DNA of 64,000 bases from G11 sp947167445. Lineage in GTDB: Bacteria > Bacillota > Clostridia > Lachnospirales > Lachnospiraceae. Of this stretch, positions 17,882 through 26,425 are shown in pieces (positions within the stretch are counted from its first letter, which is position 1; each line of letters opens with the position of its first letter). Made by a program: the position numbers and the translations under genes. The DNA lies in contig CAMVID010000003.1 of the NCBI GenBank assembly GCA_947167445.1, positions 124,001 to 188,000 of the forward strand. Direction: 5' to 3'. The notes beneath the pieces are model-generated. The model did no database searches. It worked only from the letters and a program-made list of their open reading frames with translations, and was not told the origin of the DNA.

Positions 17882-19132
17882 ATGGATAAATTATATCGTT
17901 TTATTAAAGACTACAGAATACTATTTGTTATTGCATTCACTGCAACTTTTATGCTTCATTTATACCTGATATTTAGGGGATATAGGGATTTACAGTTTCG
18001 CGTTTATTTCTCCAATATGGATGACTATATGGCAGATTTCCTTAATCTTCTTAGATATATTTGCAATAGGAACCCTTATTATTTAATTGAAGGTGGAGAC
18101 CCAGACAGAGCCTATCTACCTATTTGTTATTTGATACTATACCCTTTTACGAAGTTAGTAGAATACCAGGTGTTAGATTTACATGCCTGCTGGTCTACAC
18201 CTGCAGCTATGTTTTCAACAGTTATTTATACGCTACTTACGGTATCTTTTTTTACTTGGTCTCTTTCACAGATGTGTGACAGGCTGAAGATATCCAAACT
18301 ATTCATCATTCCAGTTGTTTTTTCTGCAATTCTGCTTTATACCATTGAGCGGGGCAATCTTATTATTATTTCAGCTGCTTCAATAATCTGGTTTTTGGCC
18401 AATTACGATTCGAAGGTCAATTGGAAGAGATATTTATCATGCTTTATGCTTGCCTTTTCTACATCACTTAAAGTTTTCCCCGTCATTTTCGGAATCATGT
18501 ATTTCCGAAAAAAGATGTGGAGAGAGATCTTTATTTCTGCTGGTATCACGGTTATCCTTGCTATTACTCCATTTTTCTTTTTTGCAGGTGGAATAGGTAG
18601 AATAGCTCAGCTATACGAGAATGTAAAAATCAGCTCAGTTGCCTTCGGAAATCCCCAACGTCCGACAGCGCGATTCGGGCTTGGATATTTAATATACCAA
18701 TATGCAATCAATCAAGGGAATGAAATTGAAGATGCTTTGGCATTAGCCGGTATCGGAAGAAAAGTTGAGGTTATAGTTGGGCTTATTGCAATCATAATGG
18801 CCATGCTTGTTAAGGAGCAAGTTATTGCGCTTATTTTGCTATCAATTGGGCTTTTGTATATACCTGCAAACTCGGGCTACTATGGTGGGCTTTATTTAGC
18901 ACCTTTCTTTCTGGTATTTATGACCGATAAGATAAAAAACAAGTGGTACAGACTACTACTATGGATTTACTTTCTACATCTTTTGACCCCATTGCAGTAT
19001 TATGTTCAGGATAAAATCCAAATTTGTAATGGGAATATTAGCAACCTAATGACATTTAGTGTTTTGATTATAACAATTGTTGTTGCAGCAATTTCGCTTA
19101 TTAAGAATATAGGGAAAGGGACATTGGAATAA
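17882..19132 (+). CDS. GT87-like polytopic membrane glycosyltransferase
   Basis: The 416-residue protein has about ten membrane segments. An early acidic loop (DDYMADF), an ERGN motif near residue 157 and a K.FP.I.G segment fit the DUF2029/GT87 family, whose known members use polyprenyl-phosphate mannose. It would add a lipid-linked sugar on the outer face. It has a DPM1-like partner at 16306 and shares layout with 25128. Its stop overlaps the next start in a TAATG arrangement. Confidence 0.7.
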   Translation: MDKLYRFIKDYRILFVIAFTATFMLHLYLIFRGYRDLQFRVYFSNMDDYMADFLNLLRYICNRNPYYLIEGGDPDRAYLPICYLILYPFTKLVEYQVLDLHACWSTPAAMFSTVIYTLLTVSFFTWSLSQMCDRLKISKLFIIPVVFSAILLYTIERGNLIIISAASIIWFLANYDSKVNWKRYLSCFMLAFSTSLKVFPVIFGIMYFRKKMWREIFISAGITVILAITPFFFFAGGIGRIAQLYENVKISSVAFGNPQRPTARFGLGYLIYQYAINQGNEIEDALALAGIGRKVEVIVGLIAIIMAMLVKEQVIALILLSIGLLYIPANSGYYGGLYLAPFFLVFMTDKIKNKWYRLLLWIYFLHLLTPLQYYVQDKIQICNGNISNLMTFSVLIITIVVAAISLIKNIGKGTLE

Positions 19133-19899
19133 TGAAAGTGGTAATTCTTGCGGGAGGTTATGGAACCAGAATTTCAGAGGAATCACAGTATAAGCCTAAA
19201 CCAATGATAGAAATCGGTAGCCAGCCGATTCTTTGGCATATTATGAAGTATTATTCTTCATTTGGCTATGATGATTTCATAATTTTAGCAGGGTATAAGC
19301 AGTATGTTATTAAGGAGTACTTCGCTGACTATTTCCTGCATAATTCGGATATCACCTTTGATCTCGCAAGTAATAACATGATTGTCCATAATAATAATTC
19401 TGAAAAGTGGAAAGTCACTGTGGTTGACACGGGTCTTGATACTATGACGGGTGGTCGTGTAAAGAGAATAAAGGATTATGTCGGAAACGAGCCATTTATG
19501 CTTACATATGGTGATGGCGTTTGCAATGTGGATTTGGATGCTTTGAAAGCATATCATGAAGGTCATGGAAAGATTGCAACGCTCACTGTCGCCAGCATTG
19601 CGCAGGTTAAGGGTATCCTTGATGTTGAGGAGGGTGTTATAAAATCGTTCAGAGAAAAGGATGATATTGACGGAGCCTTAATTAATGGCGGATATATGAT
19701 GTTTAATCCAGAGATATTTAACTATCTTGAAAATGATAGTACCATTCTTGAGCAGGAACCTATGAGGAGGCTTGCTTCCGAAGGCCAGTTGATGGGATTT
19801 AAACATGAAGGATTCTGGCAGTGCATGGACACACAGCGTGAAAAACAGAAACTTGAAGATCTTTGGGCAACCGGAAATGCTCCTTGGAAAAGGTGGTAG
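19132..19899 (+). CDS. rfbF: Glucose-1-phosphate cytidylyltransferase
   Basis: The 255-residue protein matches RfbF along its length: LAGGYGTRISEES with KPKPMIEIG at the N-terminus, AGYKQYVIKEYF, and DTGLDTMTGGRVKRI, which is distinctive of this family. The C-terminal EGFWQCMDTQREK also fits. It makes CDP-glucose from CTP and glucose-1-phosphate, the entry to CDP-3,6-dideoxy and branched sugars. It lies between the RfbE/RfbJ-like pair and the aldolase/ThDP module and may serve both. No CDP-glucose 4,6-dehydratase was found near it. Confidence 0.92.
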   Translation: MKVVILAGGYGTRISEESQYKPKPMIEIGSQPILWHIMKYYSSFGYDDFIILAGYKQYVIKEYFADYFLHNSDITFDLASNNMIVHNNNSEKWKVTVVDTGLDTMTGGRVKRIKDYVGNEPFMLTYGDGVCNVDLDALKAYHEGHGKIATLTVASIAQVKGILDVEEGVIKSFREKDDIDGALINGGYMMFNPEIFNYLENDSTILEQEPMRRLASEGQLMGFKHEGFWQCMDTQREKQKLEDLWATGNAPWKRW

Positions 19900-19901
19900 A
19901 A

Positions 19902-21503
19902 ATGCGAAACATAAAGTTACTTGATTGTACGTTAAGGGACGGTGCTTACATAACTGGATCAGAATTTGGTGATGCTTCAATAAGAGGCATAGTTGCCAAG
20001 ATGGTAAGCGCAGGAGTCGAAATTATAGAATGTGGATGGCTAAAGAATAACGATTATAAGCCGGGCACTACATATTTCCATGTTCCCGATGACTTGATTC
20101 CTTACATTGGTAAGAAAGATAAGAATAAAGTATATACAGTAATGATAGACTGGGACAGGTACGAGTTGGATTACCTGCCTGTTTGCGATGGAAAGAGTAT
20201 TGATGCCATAAGAGTCGTTTTTCCTTATGGAAAGTATACGCAAGGATTGGAAGTCGCTTCTAAAGTGAAAGAAAAAGGATATAAGATTTATCTTCAAGCC
20301 GCCAACACCTTAGCTTATAAGGATGAAGATCTTGTTGATTTGGCTAAGAAGGTTAATGAAGTTGCTCCTGAAGCGCTATCCATAGTGGATACCTTTGGCG
20401 CCATGTATCCTGAAGATATAGAAAGAATTACAAAGACTCTTGATGCAAACCTTGATAACAATATAGGTCTTGGATTCCATTCTCATAATAATCAGCAGCT
20501 TTCATTTGCGCTCTCTATGGAGTTCGCACATTTGCTTGATAATTCAGACAGAGACTGTGTTATAGACGGTAGTCTTTGCGGAATGGGAAGAGGAGCAGGA
20601 AATGCCACAACAGAACTTGTGGCAAGCTTTTTAAACAGAAAGTACGATGCTCATTACAACTTAGACGATATCATGGATGCAATTGATACATACATGGAAT
20701 CATACAAAGAAAAGTATGAATGGGGCTATTCAACCCCTTACTTCATTGCAGGTATGTATTGTTGCCATGTAAACAATATCGCATATTTACTTGATAACCA
20801 TAGAACCACGGCCAAGGATATGCGAAATATAATAGAGTCTCTTTCTGAAGATGACCGAAAGAAATATGACTATGATTTACTTGAGGAGAAATATCTTAAG
20901 AATCAAAGCTACAATGTTGATGACGCCAAGTGCGTGGCTGATTTGAAGGCTGAATTCTCGGGCAGAAAGATACTTCTTGTGGCTCCTGGAAAGAGTTCCT
21001 TGGATAAGCAGGAAGAAATCAAGACATTCATTGCTAAAGAGAATCCTATAGTTATAGGTGTTAATTCAATCTTGGATGGCTATGATTACTCATATCTGTT
21101 CTTTGTAAATACCGCAAGATATGAGTACGCTTCAAATTCGCACCCTGATAAATTTGTAGTTACCAAGCATATAGTTTTATCAAACGTAACAACTGACAAA
21201 GATGAGAATGTGGTTGGTTTTAACAGCGTTATTAAGAGAGGCTGGCATCATTATGACAATGCCATGATTTGCGCTCTTCGACTTATGGAGAGACTGGGTG
21301 TTAAAGACGTTTATGTTTCCGGCTTTGACGGATTTAAGAATGCATATAATGAGAGTTATGCGGATCCGTTCCTTCCTACATTGAATCCCGGAAACGATTG
21401 GGATGGACTAAACAAAGAGATTAAGGAGATGTATTGTGATTTCAAGAAGGGAGCAACAGATATAAACGTAACCTTCTTGACACAGAGTATTTATGAAAAC
21501 TAA
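19902..21503 (+). CDS. DRE-TIM aldolase/lyase fused to a DUF115-like domain
   Basis: The ATG at 19902 follows AGGTGG and replaces a TTG at 19863; the product has 533 residues. Residues 1 to about 300 form a DRE-TIM metallo-aldolase/lyase barrel of the HMG-CoA-lyase/4-hydroxy-2-oxovalerate-aldolase superfamily: LLDCTLRDGAY gives the D-RDG metal/base motif and FHSHNN a metal-binding His pair. Residues from about 355, starting at GRKILLVAPGKS, look like a DUF115/MptE-like Rossmann domain. It overlaps the ThDP gene by 11 bases. The pair may make and use a keto acid for two-carbon transfer to a sugar; this is inference. Confidence 0.75.
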   Translation: MRNIKLLDCTLRDGAYITGSEFGDASIRGIVAKMVSAGVEIIECGWLKNNDYKPGTTYFHVPDDLIPYIGKKDKNKVYTVMIDWDRYELDYLPVCDGKSIDAIRVVFPYGKYTQGLEVASKVKEKGYKIYLQAANTLAYKDEDLVDLAKKVNEVAPEALSIVDTFGAMYPEDIERITKTLDANLDNNIGLGFHSHNNQQLSFALSMEFAHLLDNSDRDCVIDGSLCGMGRGAGNATTELVASFLNRKYDAHYNLDDIMDAIDTYMESYKEKYEWGYSTPYFIAGMYCCHVNNIAYLLDNHRTTAKDMRNIIESLSEDDRKKYDYDLLEEKYLKNQSYNVDDAKCVADLKAEFSGRKILLVAPGKSSLDKQEEIKTFIAKENPIVIGVNSILDGYDYSYLFFVNTARYEYASNSHPDKFVVTKHIVLSNVTTDKDENVVGFNSVIKRGWHHYDNAMICALRLMERLGVKDVYVSGFDGFKNAYNESYADPFLPTLNPGNDWDGLNKEIKEMYCDFKKGATDINVTFLTQSIYEN

Positions 21504-23268
21504 GATTTCTGATTACATAATTGATTTTATTTCGGGCCTTGGAGTTGATAAGGTGTTCTGCGTTACCGGTGGCGGAGCCATGCACATGAACAACTCTTTG
21601 GGAGCTAGCGAGAGTGTTGATGGCGTATTCATGATTCATGAGCAAGGAGCGTCTATTGCAGCCGAGGCATATGCCAGAATCCATGAAGGATATGGATGCT
21701 GTCTTGTTACAAGTGGTCCAGGTGCAACAAATGCCCTTACCGGTTTGGTTGGCGCATATATTGATTCCATTCCCGTAATCTTCATATCAGGTCAGGCTAA
21801 AAGAGCTGATTTGGTTGGAGACCAGAAGATTAGACAGTTTGGCATACAGGAAGTCAATGTTATTTCCATGGTTTCTTCCTACACCAAGTACGCGGTGCAG
21901 ATTAAAGAACCTGAAGATATCAAATTTGAGTTTGAGAAAGCTGCTGCGATTGCTATGGAAGGTCGTCCAGGGCCGGTATGGATTGATGTGCCACTCGATA
22001 TTCAGGCATCTCAGGTGGAGATAGAGGGCTTAAGAGGTTATGATGAGCCTAAAAAGGACTATTCTGTTAAGGACAGCGATATAACCAAGGTTGTGGAACT
22101 AATAAATGGCGCCAAGAAGCCTGTTATGATGATAGGAAACGGTATCAGACTTGCACACGCTGTTAATGAAGCCAGAGAGCTTTATAAAAAACTTGGAATG
22201 CCCATACTTACATCCTGGAATGGTGTGGACTTAATAGAGGAGAATCATCCTCTCTATTTTGGTCGTCCCGGAGCAGTGGGTCAGAGAGCAGCAAACTTCA
22301 TTCAGCAGAAAGCGGACCTGGTTATTACAATAGGTACTAGGTTAAACCTTCTCAATACCGGATATAATTATGAAAGCTTCTTATCACGTGCTATTCATGT
22401 AATGGTTGATATAGATGTCAATGAGATGAATAAGAAGAGCGTCCATCCTGATGTGAAGGTGGTATGTGATGCAGGAAGTTTTGTTAGTGCTTTACTCTCA
22501 CGTATTGATGAGATTACCAACACTAAGCATGACGATTGGATAAATGAATGCGCTGAACTTAGAAAGAAATATCCCGTTTTAATTCCTGAGCAGGAGCCCA
22601 GAGCAGGTTATGTAAGTACCTATAATTTGGCTAAATGCGTATCAGATAACATGACTGCTAACGATATTTATCAGTTTACTAGTTCAGGTACCTCAGTAGA
22701 TATCACCATGAAGGTGTTTGAGATTAAATGGGGTCAGAGAGCCTTTCTTACCAAAGGCCTTGCTTCAATGGGCTATGATGTACCTGCATCAGTGGGCAGT
22801 TGTATAGCTTCTGGAAGGAAGAGAACGGTATGCATTACAGGTGATGGCAGTATTGCCATGAACATGCAGGAACTCGAAGTTATCAAGAGACTTAATCTTC
22901 CTATTAAGATATTTGTAACCGATAATGCGGGTTACAGTATGATTTATCAGTCTCAGAACAATAACTTTAAGAGACTTACAGGCTGTACTAAAGAAAATGG
23001 TCTTACCTTACCCGATATGGCTAAGATTGCTGAAGCGTTCGGAATCAAGGGAATGCATATCGATAATGAGATAGAGATGCAGGACAAGGTAAAGGAGGCC
23101 CTTTCTTATGATGGCCCTGTTGTTTGCACCGTTAAGGCGGATATAACGCAACCGATTCTTCCCAAACAGACAAACTATGTGAATGAAGAGGGACAGATGG
23201 CAAGCAGACCTCTTGAAGATATGAGCCCTTTGCTTGACAGAGATGAACTTGCGGAGGTTTTAAAGTAG
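21493..23268 (+). CDS. Thiamine-diphosphate-dependent enzyme (acetolactate synthase/YerE-like)
   Basis: This 591-residue protein shows the full three-domain ThDP architecture. Catalytic Glu50 lies in MIHEQGAS, the central domain has PVMMIGNG, and the ThDP/Mg motif runs from GDGS at residue 450 to about residue 478. Acetolactate synthase and the yersiniose enzyme YerE belong to this superfamily; YerE transfers a two-carbon unit from pyruvate to a CDP-4-keto-3,6-dideoxysugar. Lying beside RfbF and an aldolase, it is more likely a sugar-branching enzyme than an amino-acid enzyme, and no regulatory IlvN-type subunit follows. Confidence 0.8.
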   Translation: MKTKISDYIIDFISGLGVDKVFCVTGGGAMHMNNSLGASESVDGVFMIHEQGASIAAEAYARIHEGYGCCLVTSGPGATNALTGLVGAYIDSIPVIFISGQAKRADLVGDQKIRQFGIQEVNVISMVSSYTKYAVQIKEPEDIKFEFEKAAAIAMEGRPGPVWIDVPLDIQASQVEIEGLRGYDEPKKDYSVKDSDITKVVELINGAKKPVMMIGNGIRLAHAVNEARELYKKLGMPILTSWNGVDLIEENHPLYFGRPGAVGQRAANFIQQKADLVITIGTRLNLLNTGYNYESFLSRAIHVMVDIDVNEMNKKSVHPDVKVVCDAGSFVSALLSRIDEITNTKHDDWINECAELRKKYPVLIPEQEPRAGYVSTYNLAKCVSDNMTANDIYQFTSSGTSVDITMKVFEIKWGQRAFLTKGLASMGYDVPASVGSCIASGRKRTVCITGDGSIAMNMQELEVIKRLNLPIKIFVTDNAGYSMIYQSQNNNFKRLTGCTKENGLTLPDMAKIAEAFGIKGMHIDNEIEMQDKVKEALSYDGPVVCTVKADITQPILPKQTNYVNEEGQMASRPLEDMSPLLDRDELAEVLK

Positions 23269-24165
23269 ATGGCTTCAAAGGGACGAGTTGTTGTTACCGG
23301 AGCAGCAGGATTTGCAGGATATAGTTTGACAATGGAGCTCCTTAAGAGGGGCTTTGAAGTGTATGCTGTTTTAAGGCCTTATTCCGAACATAACAAGCGT
23401 TTTAGCGAAGCCGGCTCCAACTTCCATCCCATAGAACTTGATAGCAGTGAATTTGATAGAATCCCTGAACATATAAATGAGAAGTGTGATGTCTTTTATC
23501 ATTTGGCTTGGTTCGGGGGACGAGATGATTTTGAAACTCAAAATGCCAATATTGACTATACTCTCAAGGCGTTGGAGTCGGCTAAAGCATTAGGCTGTAA
23601 ACAATTCATCTGTACCGGATCTCAGGCAGAGTATGGATTGTGCACAGGGAATATCTCAGAAGGTTTGATGCCTAAACCTATAAATGCCTACGGCTCGGCT
23701 AAGACCGCCGCCCTGTATCTTACCAAGAGAAGAGCTGAGCAACTTGGAATCGAGTGGATATGGGGACGGATATTCAGCCTCTATGGCGACTACGAGCCAA
23801 GTGGCAGGATGCTTCCTGATTTACTGAATAAGTTAGTTAGGAATGAAGAGGTAAGGCTAAGCAGTTGTGAACAGAATTGGGATTACCTTCATGTGTTAGA
23901 CGCGGCGAGAGCTATTGCCGATATTGGAGAGAAGGGTAAAGCAGGAGAGATATACAACATAGCAAACGGAGATTACAAATCCTTAAAAGAGTTTGTTGAG
24001 TGTGCAAAGGAGACTTTGAATTCTAAGTCAAAAGTGGTTTATGGAGACAGAGCAAATCCGTTTGTGTCACTTCAACCTGATGTTTCCAAAATCATGAAGG
24101 ATACAGGATGGAAACCTGAGATAAGCTTTATTGAAGGTATTAAGCGATTTACAGACAGTTTATAG
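23269..24165 (+). CDS. NAD-dependent epimerase/dehydratase family reductase (extended SDR)
   Basis: The 298-residue protein starts immediately after the ThDP stop. VTGAAGFAG is the nucleotide-binding motif and Tyr141/Lys145 in NAYGSAKTA are catalytic. CTGSQAEYG precedes it in the usual active-site position. The family includes sugar-nucleotide reductases, epimerases and dehydratases. By analogy with yersiniose synthesis, where a reductase follows the ThDP step, it may reduce a keto group of the branched product. This role is inferred from order only. Confidence 0.75.
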   Translation: MASKGRVVVTGAAGFAGYSLTMELLKRGFEVYAVLRPYSEHNKRFSEAGSNFHPIELDSSEFDRIPEHINEKCDVFYHLAWFGGRDDFETQNANIDYTLKALESAKALGCKQFICTGSQAEYGLCTGNISEGLMPKPINAYGSAKTAALYLTKRRAEQLGIEWIWGRIFSLYGDYEPSGRMLPDLLNKLVRNEEVRLSSCEQNWDYLHVLDAARAIADIGEKGKAGEIYNIANGDYKSLKEFVECAKETLNSKSKVVYGDRANPFVSLQPDVSKIMKDTGWKPEISFIEGIKRFTDSL

Positions 24166-24181
24166 AATCAGAGGACAAACC

Positions 24182-25120
24182 ATGAAGAAAATAAGCATAA
24201 TGATTCCATGCTTTAATGAAGAAGAGAATATTGTTCAGATAGGTGAGGCTGTTGAGGAAGTTATCACCAAAGAACTTCCTGAATATGATTATGAGATTTG
24301 TTATGTAGATAATGCATCTACCGACAGGACAAGAGAATTGATTGAAGGAGTATGCGCCAAGAACAAGAAACATAAGGCCATTTTCAATGTAACCAATTTT
24401 GGACAGTTCAATTCTCCATTTCATGGAATATGTGCCCTCGATGGAGATTGCGTAATCCCATGCTGTGCAGATTTTCAGGACCCTGTTGAATTGATTCCTG
24501 TATTTGTCCATGAATGGGAAAAGGGACATAAGATTATCAGCGCAGTTAAGACTTCCAGTAAAGAAAACTGGTTTGTTTATATGCTTCGTACCATCTACTA
24601 TAAGATGATTAAGAAAATGTCAACGGTAAAGATGATAGAGCACTTCACCGGATTTGGCTTGTATGACCAGTCTTTTGTTAAACTCTTAAGGGAATTGAAC
24701 GATCCCATGCCTTTTATGAGAGGTATTGTTGCTGAGTATGGAGAGGGATTCAACCTTAAGCAGATAGAATATGAGCAGCCTCAAAGAAGAGCGGGAAAGA
24801 CACATAATAATTTCTTTACTCTTTATGATGCCGCTATGCTTAGCTTTACGAGTTATACAAAAGTTGGACTTCGATTGATGACGTGGCTTGGATTTATCAT
24901 AGGATTTATTGATGTAATCGTAGCAATTGTTTATCTTATCATGAAGCTGACACGCTGGGATGACTTCAATGCCGGTTCAGCACCTATGGTAATAGGAATG
25001 TTTTTGATGGGTGCTATACAATTGGTGTTTATGGGATTGATTGGTGAATACATATTAAATATTAACTCTAGAACAATTAATAGACCTGTTGTAGTGGAAG
25101 AGAGAAGAATAAATTTTTAG
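24182..25120 (+). CDS. GT2 polyprenyl-phosphate sugar synthase with membrane tail (GtrB/ArnC-like)
   Basis: Start ATG 24182 follows GAGGAC; a TTG at 24131 inside the previous gene is rejected. The 312-residue product has a GT-A domain (IMIPCFNEEENI) and two C-terminal membrane segments (about residues 230-300), as in GtrB and ArnC. The catalytic region reads CADFQDP at residues 95-101, where family members usually have DADLQDP, so the first acidic residue is Cys95. It should load a sugar on undecaprenyl phosphate and is followed at once by a GT87-like membrane enzyme. The substitution may alter activity. Confidence 0.8.
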   Translation: MKKISIMIPCFNEEENIVQIGEAVEEVITKELPEYDYEICYVDNASTDRTRELIEGVCAKNKKHKAIFNVTNFGQFNSPFHGICALDGDCVIPCCADFQDPVELIPVFVHEWEKGHKIISAVKTSSKENWFVYMLRTIYYKMIKKMSTVKMIEHFTGFGLYDQSFVKLLRELNDPMPFMRGIVAEYGEGFNLKQIEYEQPQRRAGKTHNNFFTLYDAAMLSFTSYTKVGLRLMTWLGFIIGFIDVIVAIVYLIMKLTRWDDFNAGSAPMVIGMFLMGAIQLVFMGLIGEYILNINSRTINRPVVVEERRINF

Positions 25121-25127
25121 GTGAAAT

Positions 25128-26387
25128 ATGATTAGAGATACCTTGCGTTCCATGACTAAAACAAGAAAGGGGATATATCTATTTATAGTTTTTACTATCC
25201 CCTTTTATTTTCTTGCATTTGTGACGAGAGGTGAGGTTTTTAAATCTCTACTATTTGGATGTAATACAGATACATTTGCCGATTTTATTAAGCCCATGTT
25301 CCATTGGGGCGGGAATCCATATCTTAATGGTACAGGATGCAACTATCCGGCAATGAATGTTCTTTTACTTGCGGTATTTAGACGTTTTATACCACAGGGT
25401 ATCTTTGACAGCATTTCCGAAGGGGTTGAATTGCGTTCATATCAGGAGTTTTGGCTTCTGTTTTTTTTATATAATATATTTGTTTTTATACTCATTTCTA
25501 TCAGCATTTCAAAGTTGATGAAAAATGACAAGAAATCGTTTCATGCTTTGATGTTCGCAATGCTTATTTCGTTTCCTGTATTGTTTGCATTTGATAGAGG
25601 AAACATTATTAACCTGTCTTTTGCATTCACTATATTTTTTATTGCTTTTCGATCGGATGAGAGAAATTATCTTAGAGAACTCGCATTGATTTCGCTAGCA
25701 GTAGCTTTTTCATTAAAGATATACCCTGCTGCTTTTGGATTATTACTTATCAAAGACAAAGAGTGGAAAGCAACAATTAGAGCATGCGTTTATGGATTGA
25801 TTCTGTTTTTGACACCGTTTTTACTTTATGGGAAAGAAAGTATTATGGTGTTTATAAAGAATCTTGTAGCCTTTTCTGAGAATTCAATTGATAATGGCTA
25901 TGCATATAATTTCTCATTTGCTGGGATTTCTAAAATGTTTGGCAAGGTAATAGGTCATGAACTCAATCATGCAGTCATTATAATGATTATTATAATTATT
26001 GTTGCTCTTTGCATAGTTGCCTTTTTTAATACTCACAGAGAATGGAAGAGATTACTGGTGCTGGGGTCAATAATGGTTATAATACCTAATCCATCATCAA
26101 CATACACACTTATTTTTTTGATACCTGCCTTAGTCTGCCTAGCAGATTCTTTGTCAGAAAAAGAGGAAGCGTTTTGTGAATATGGACTGGATATCCCGAT
26201 TGGACTAATGTTTGCACTCATGTTTATTCCCATTGGGCTTCCTGTAATAGATTCACTTTCAGCTGGGAATTATATAATGTCCTGGTCGTATGTCGTATAT
26301 TATTTCACGTTTGTTTGTATTGTTTTTATGCTGGCTTTGCAAGGCGGATTAGCTTGTAAAGAAGTGATAACGCGAAGAAACAATTAG
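25128..26387 (+). CDS. GT87-like polytopic membrane glycosyltransferase
   Basis: This 419-residue protein has about ten membrane segments. An early loop with DTFADF, then FDRGN near residue 158 and SLKIYPAAFG, parallel the ERGN and K.FP motifs of the 17882 protein; the two are paralogues of the DUF2029/GT87 type. It begins seven bases after the GtrB-like gene, suggesting an enzyme pair: GT2 makes the lipid-linked sugar and this protein transfers it outside. Sugar and acceptor are unknown. Confidence 0.7.
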   Translation: MIRDTLRSMTKTRKGIYLFIVFTIPFYFLAFVTRGEVFKSLLFGCNTDTFADFIKPMFHWGGNPYLNGTGCNYPAMNVLLLAVFRRFIPQGIFDSISEGVELRSYQEFWLLFFLYNIFVFILISISISKLMKNDKKSFHALMFAMLISFPVLFAFDRGNIINLSFAFTIFFIAFRSDERNYLRELALISLAVAFSLKIYPAAFGLLLIKDKEWKATIRACVYGLILFLTPFLLYGKESIMVFIKNLVAFSENSIDNGYAYNFSFAGISKMFGKVIGHELNHAVIIMIIIIIVALCIVAFFNTHREWKRLLVLGSIMVIIPNPSSTYTLIFLIPALVCLADSLSEKEEAFCEYGLDIPIGLMFALMFIPIGLPVIDSLSAGNYIMSWSYVVYYFTFVCIVFMLALQGGLACKEVITRRNN

Positions 26388-26425
26388 GGAAAAGGATATA
26401 TTATAAAAGAATTGAGGGACAATAA

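Noticed and set aside
21493..23268. Housekeeping acetolactate synthase (ilvB)
   Set aside because: The protein fits the superfamily, but no small regulatory subunit or branched-chain amino-acid gene is nearby and it overlaps a glycan-locus aldolase gene.
24149..24529. Opposite-strand 126-residue open frame
   Set aside because: It overlaps the conserved catalytic domain of the GT2 gene and shows no motif.
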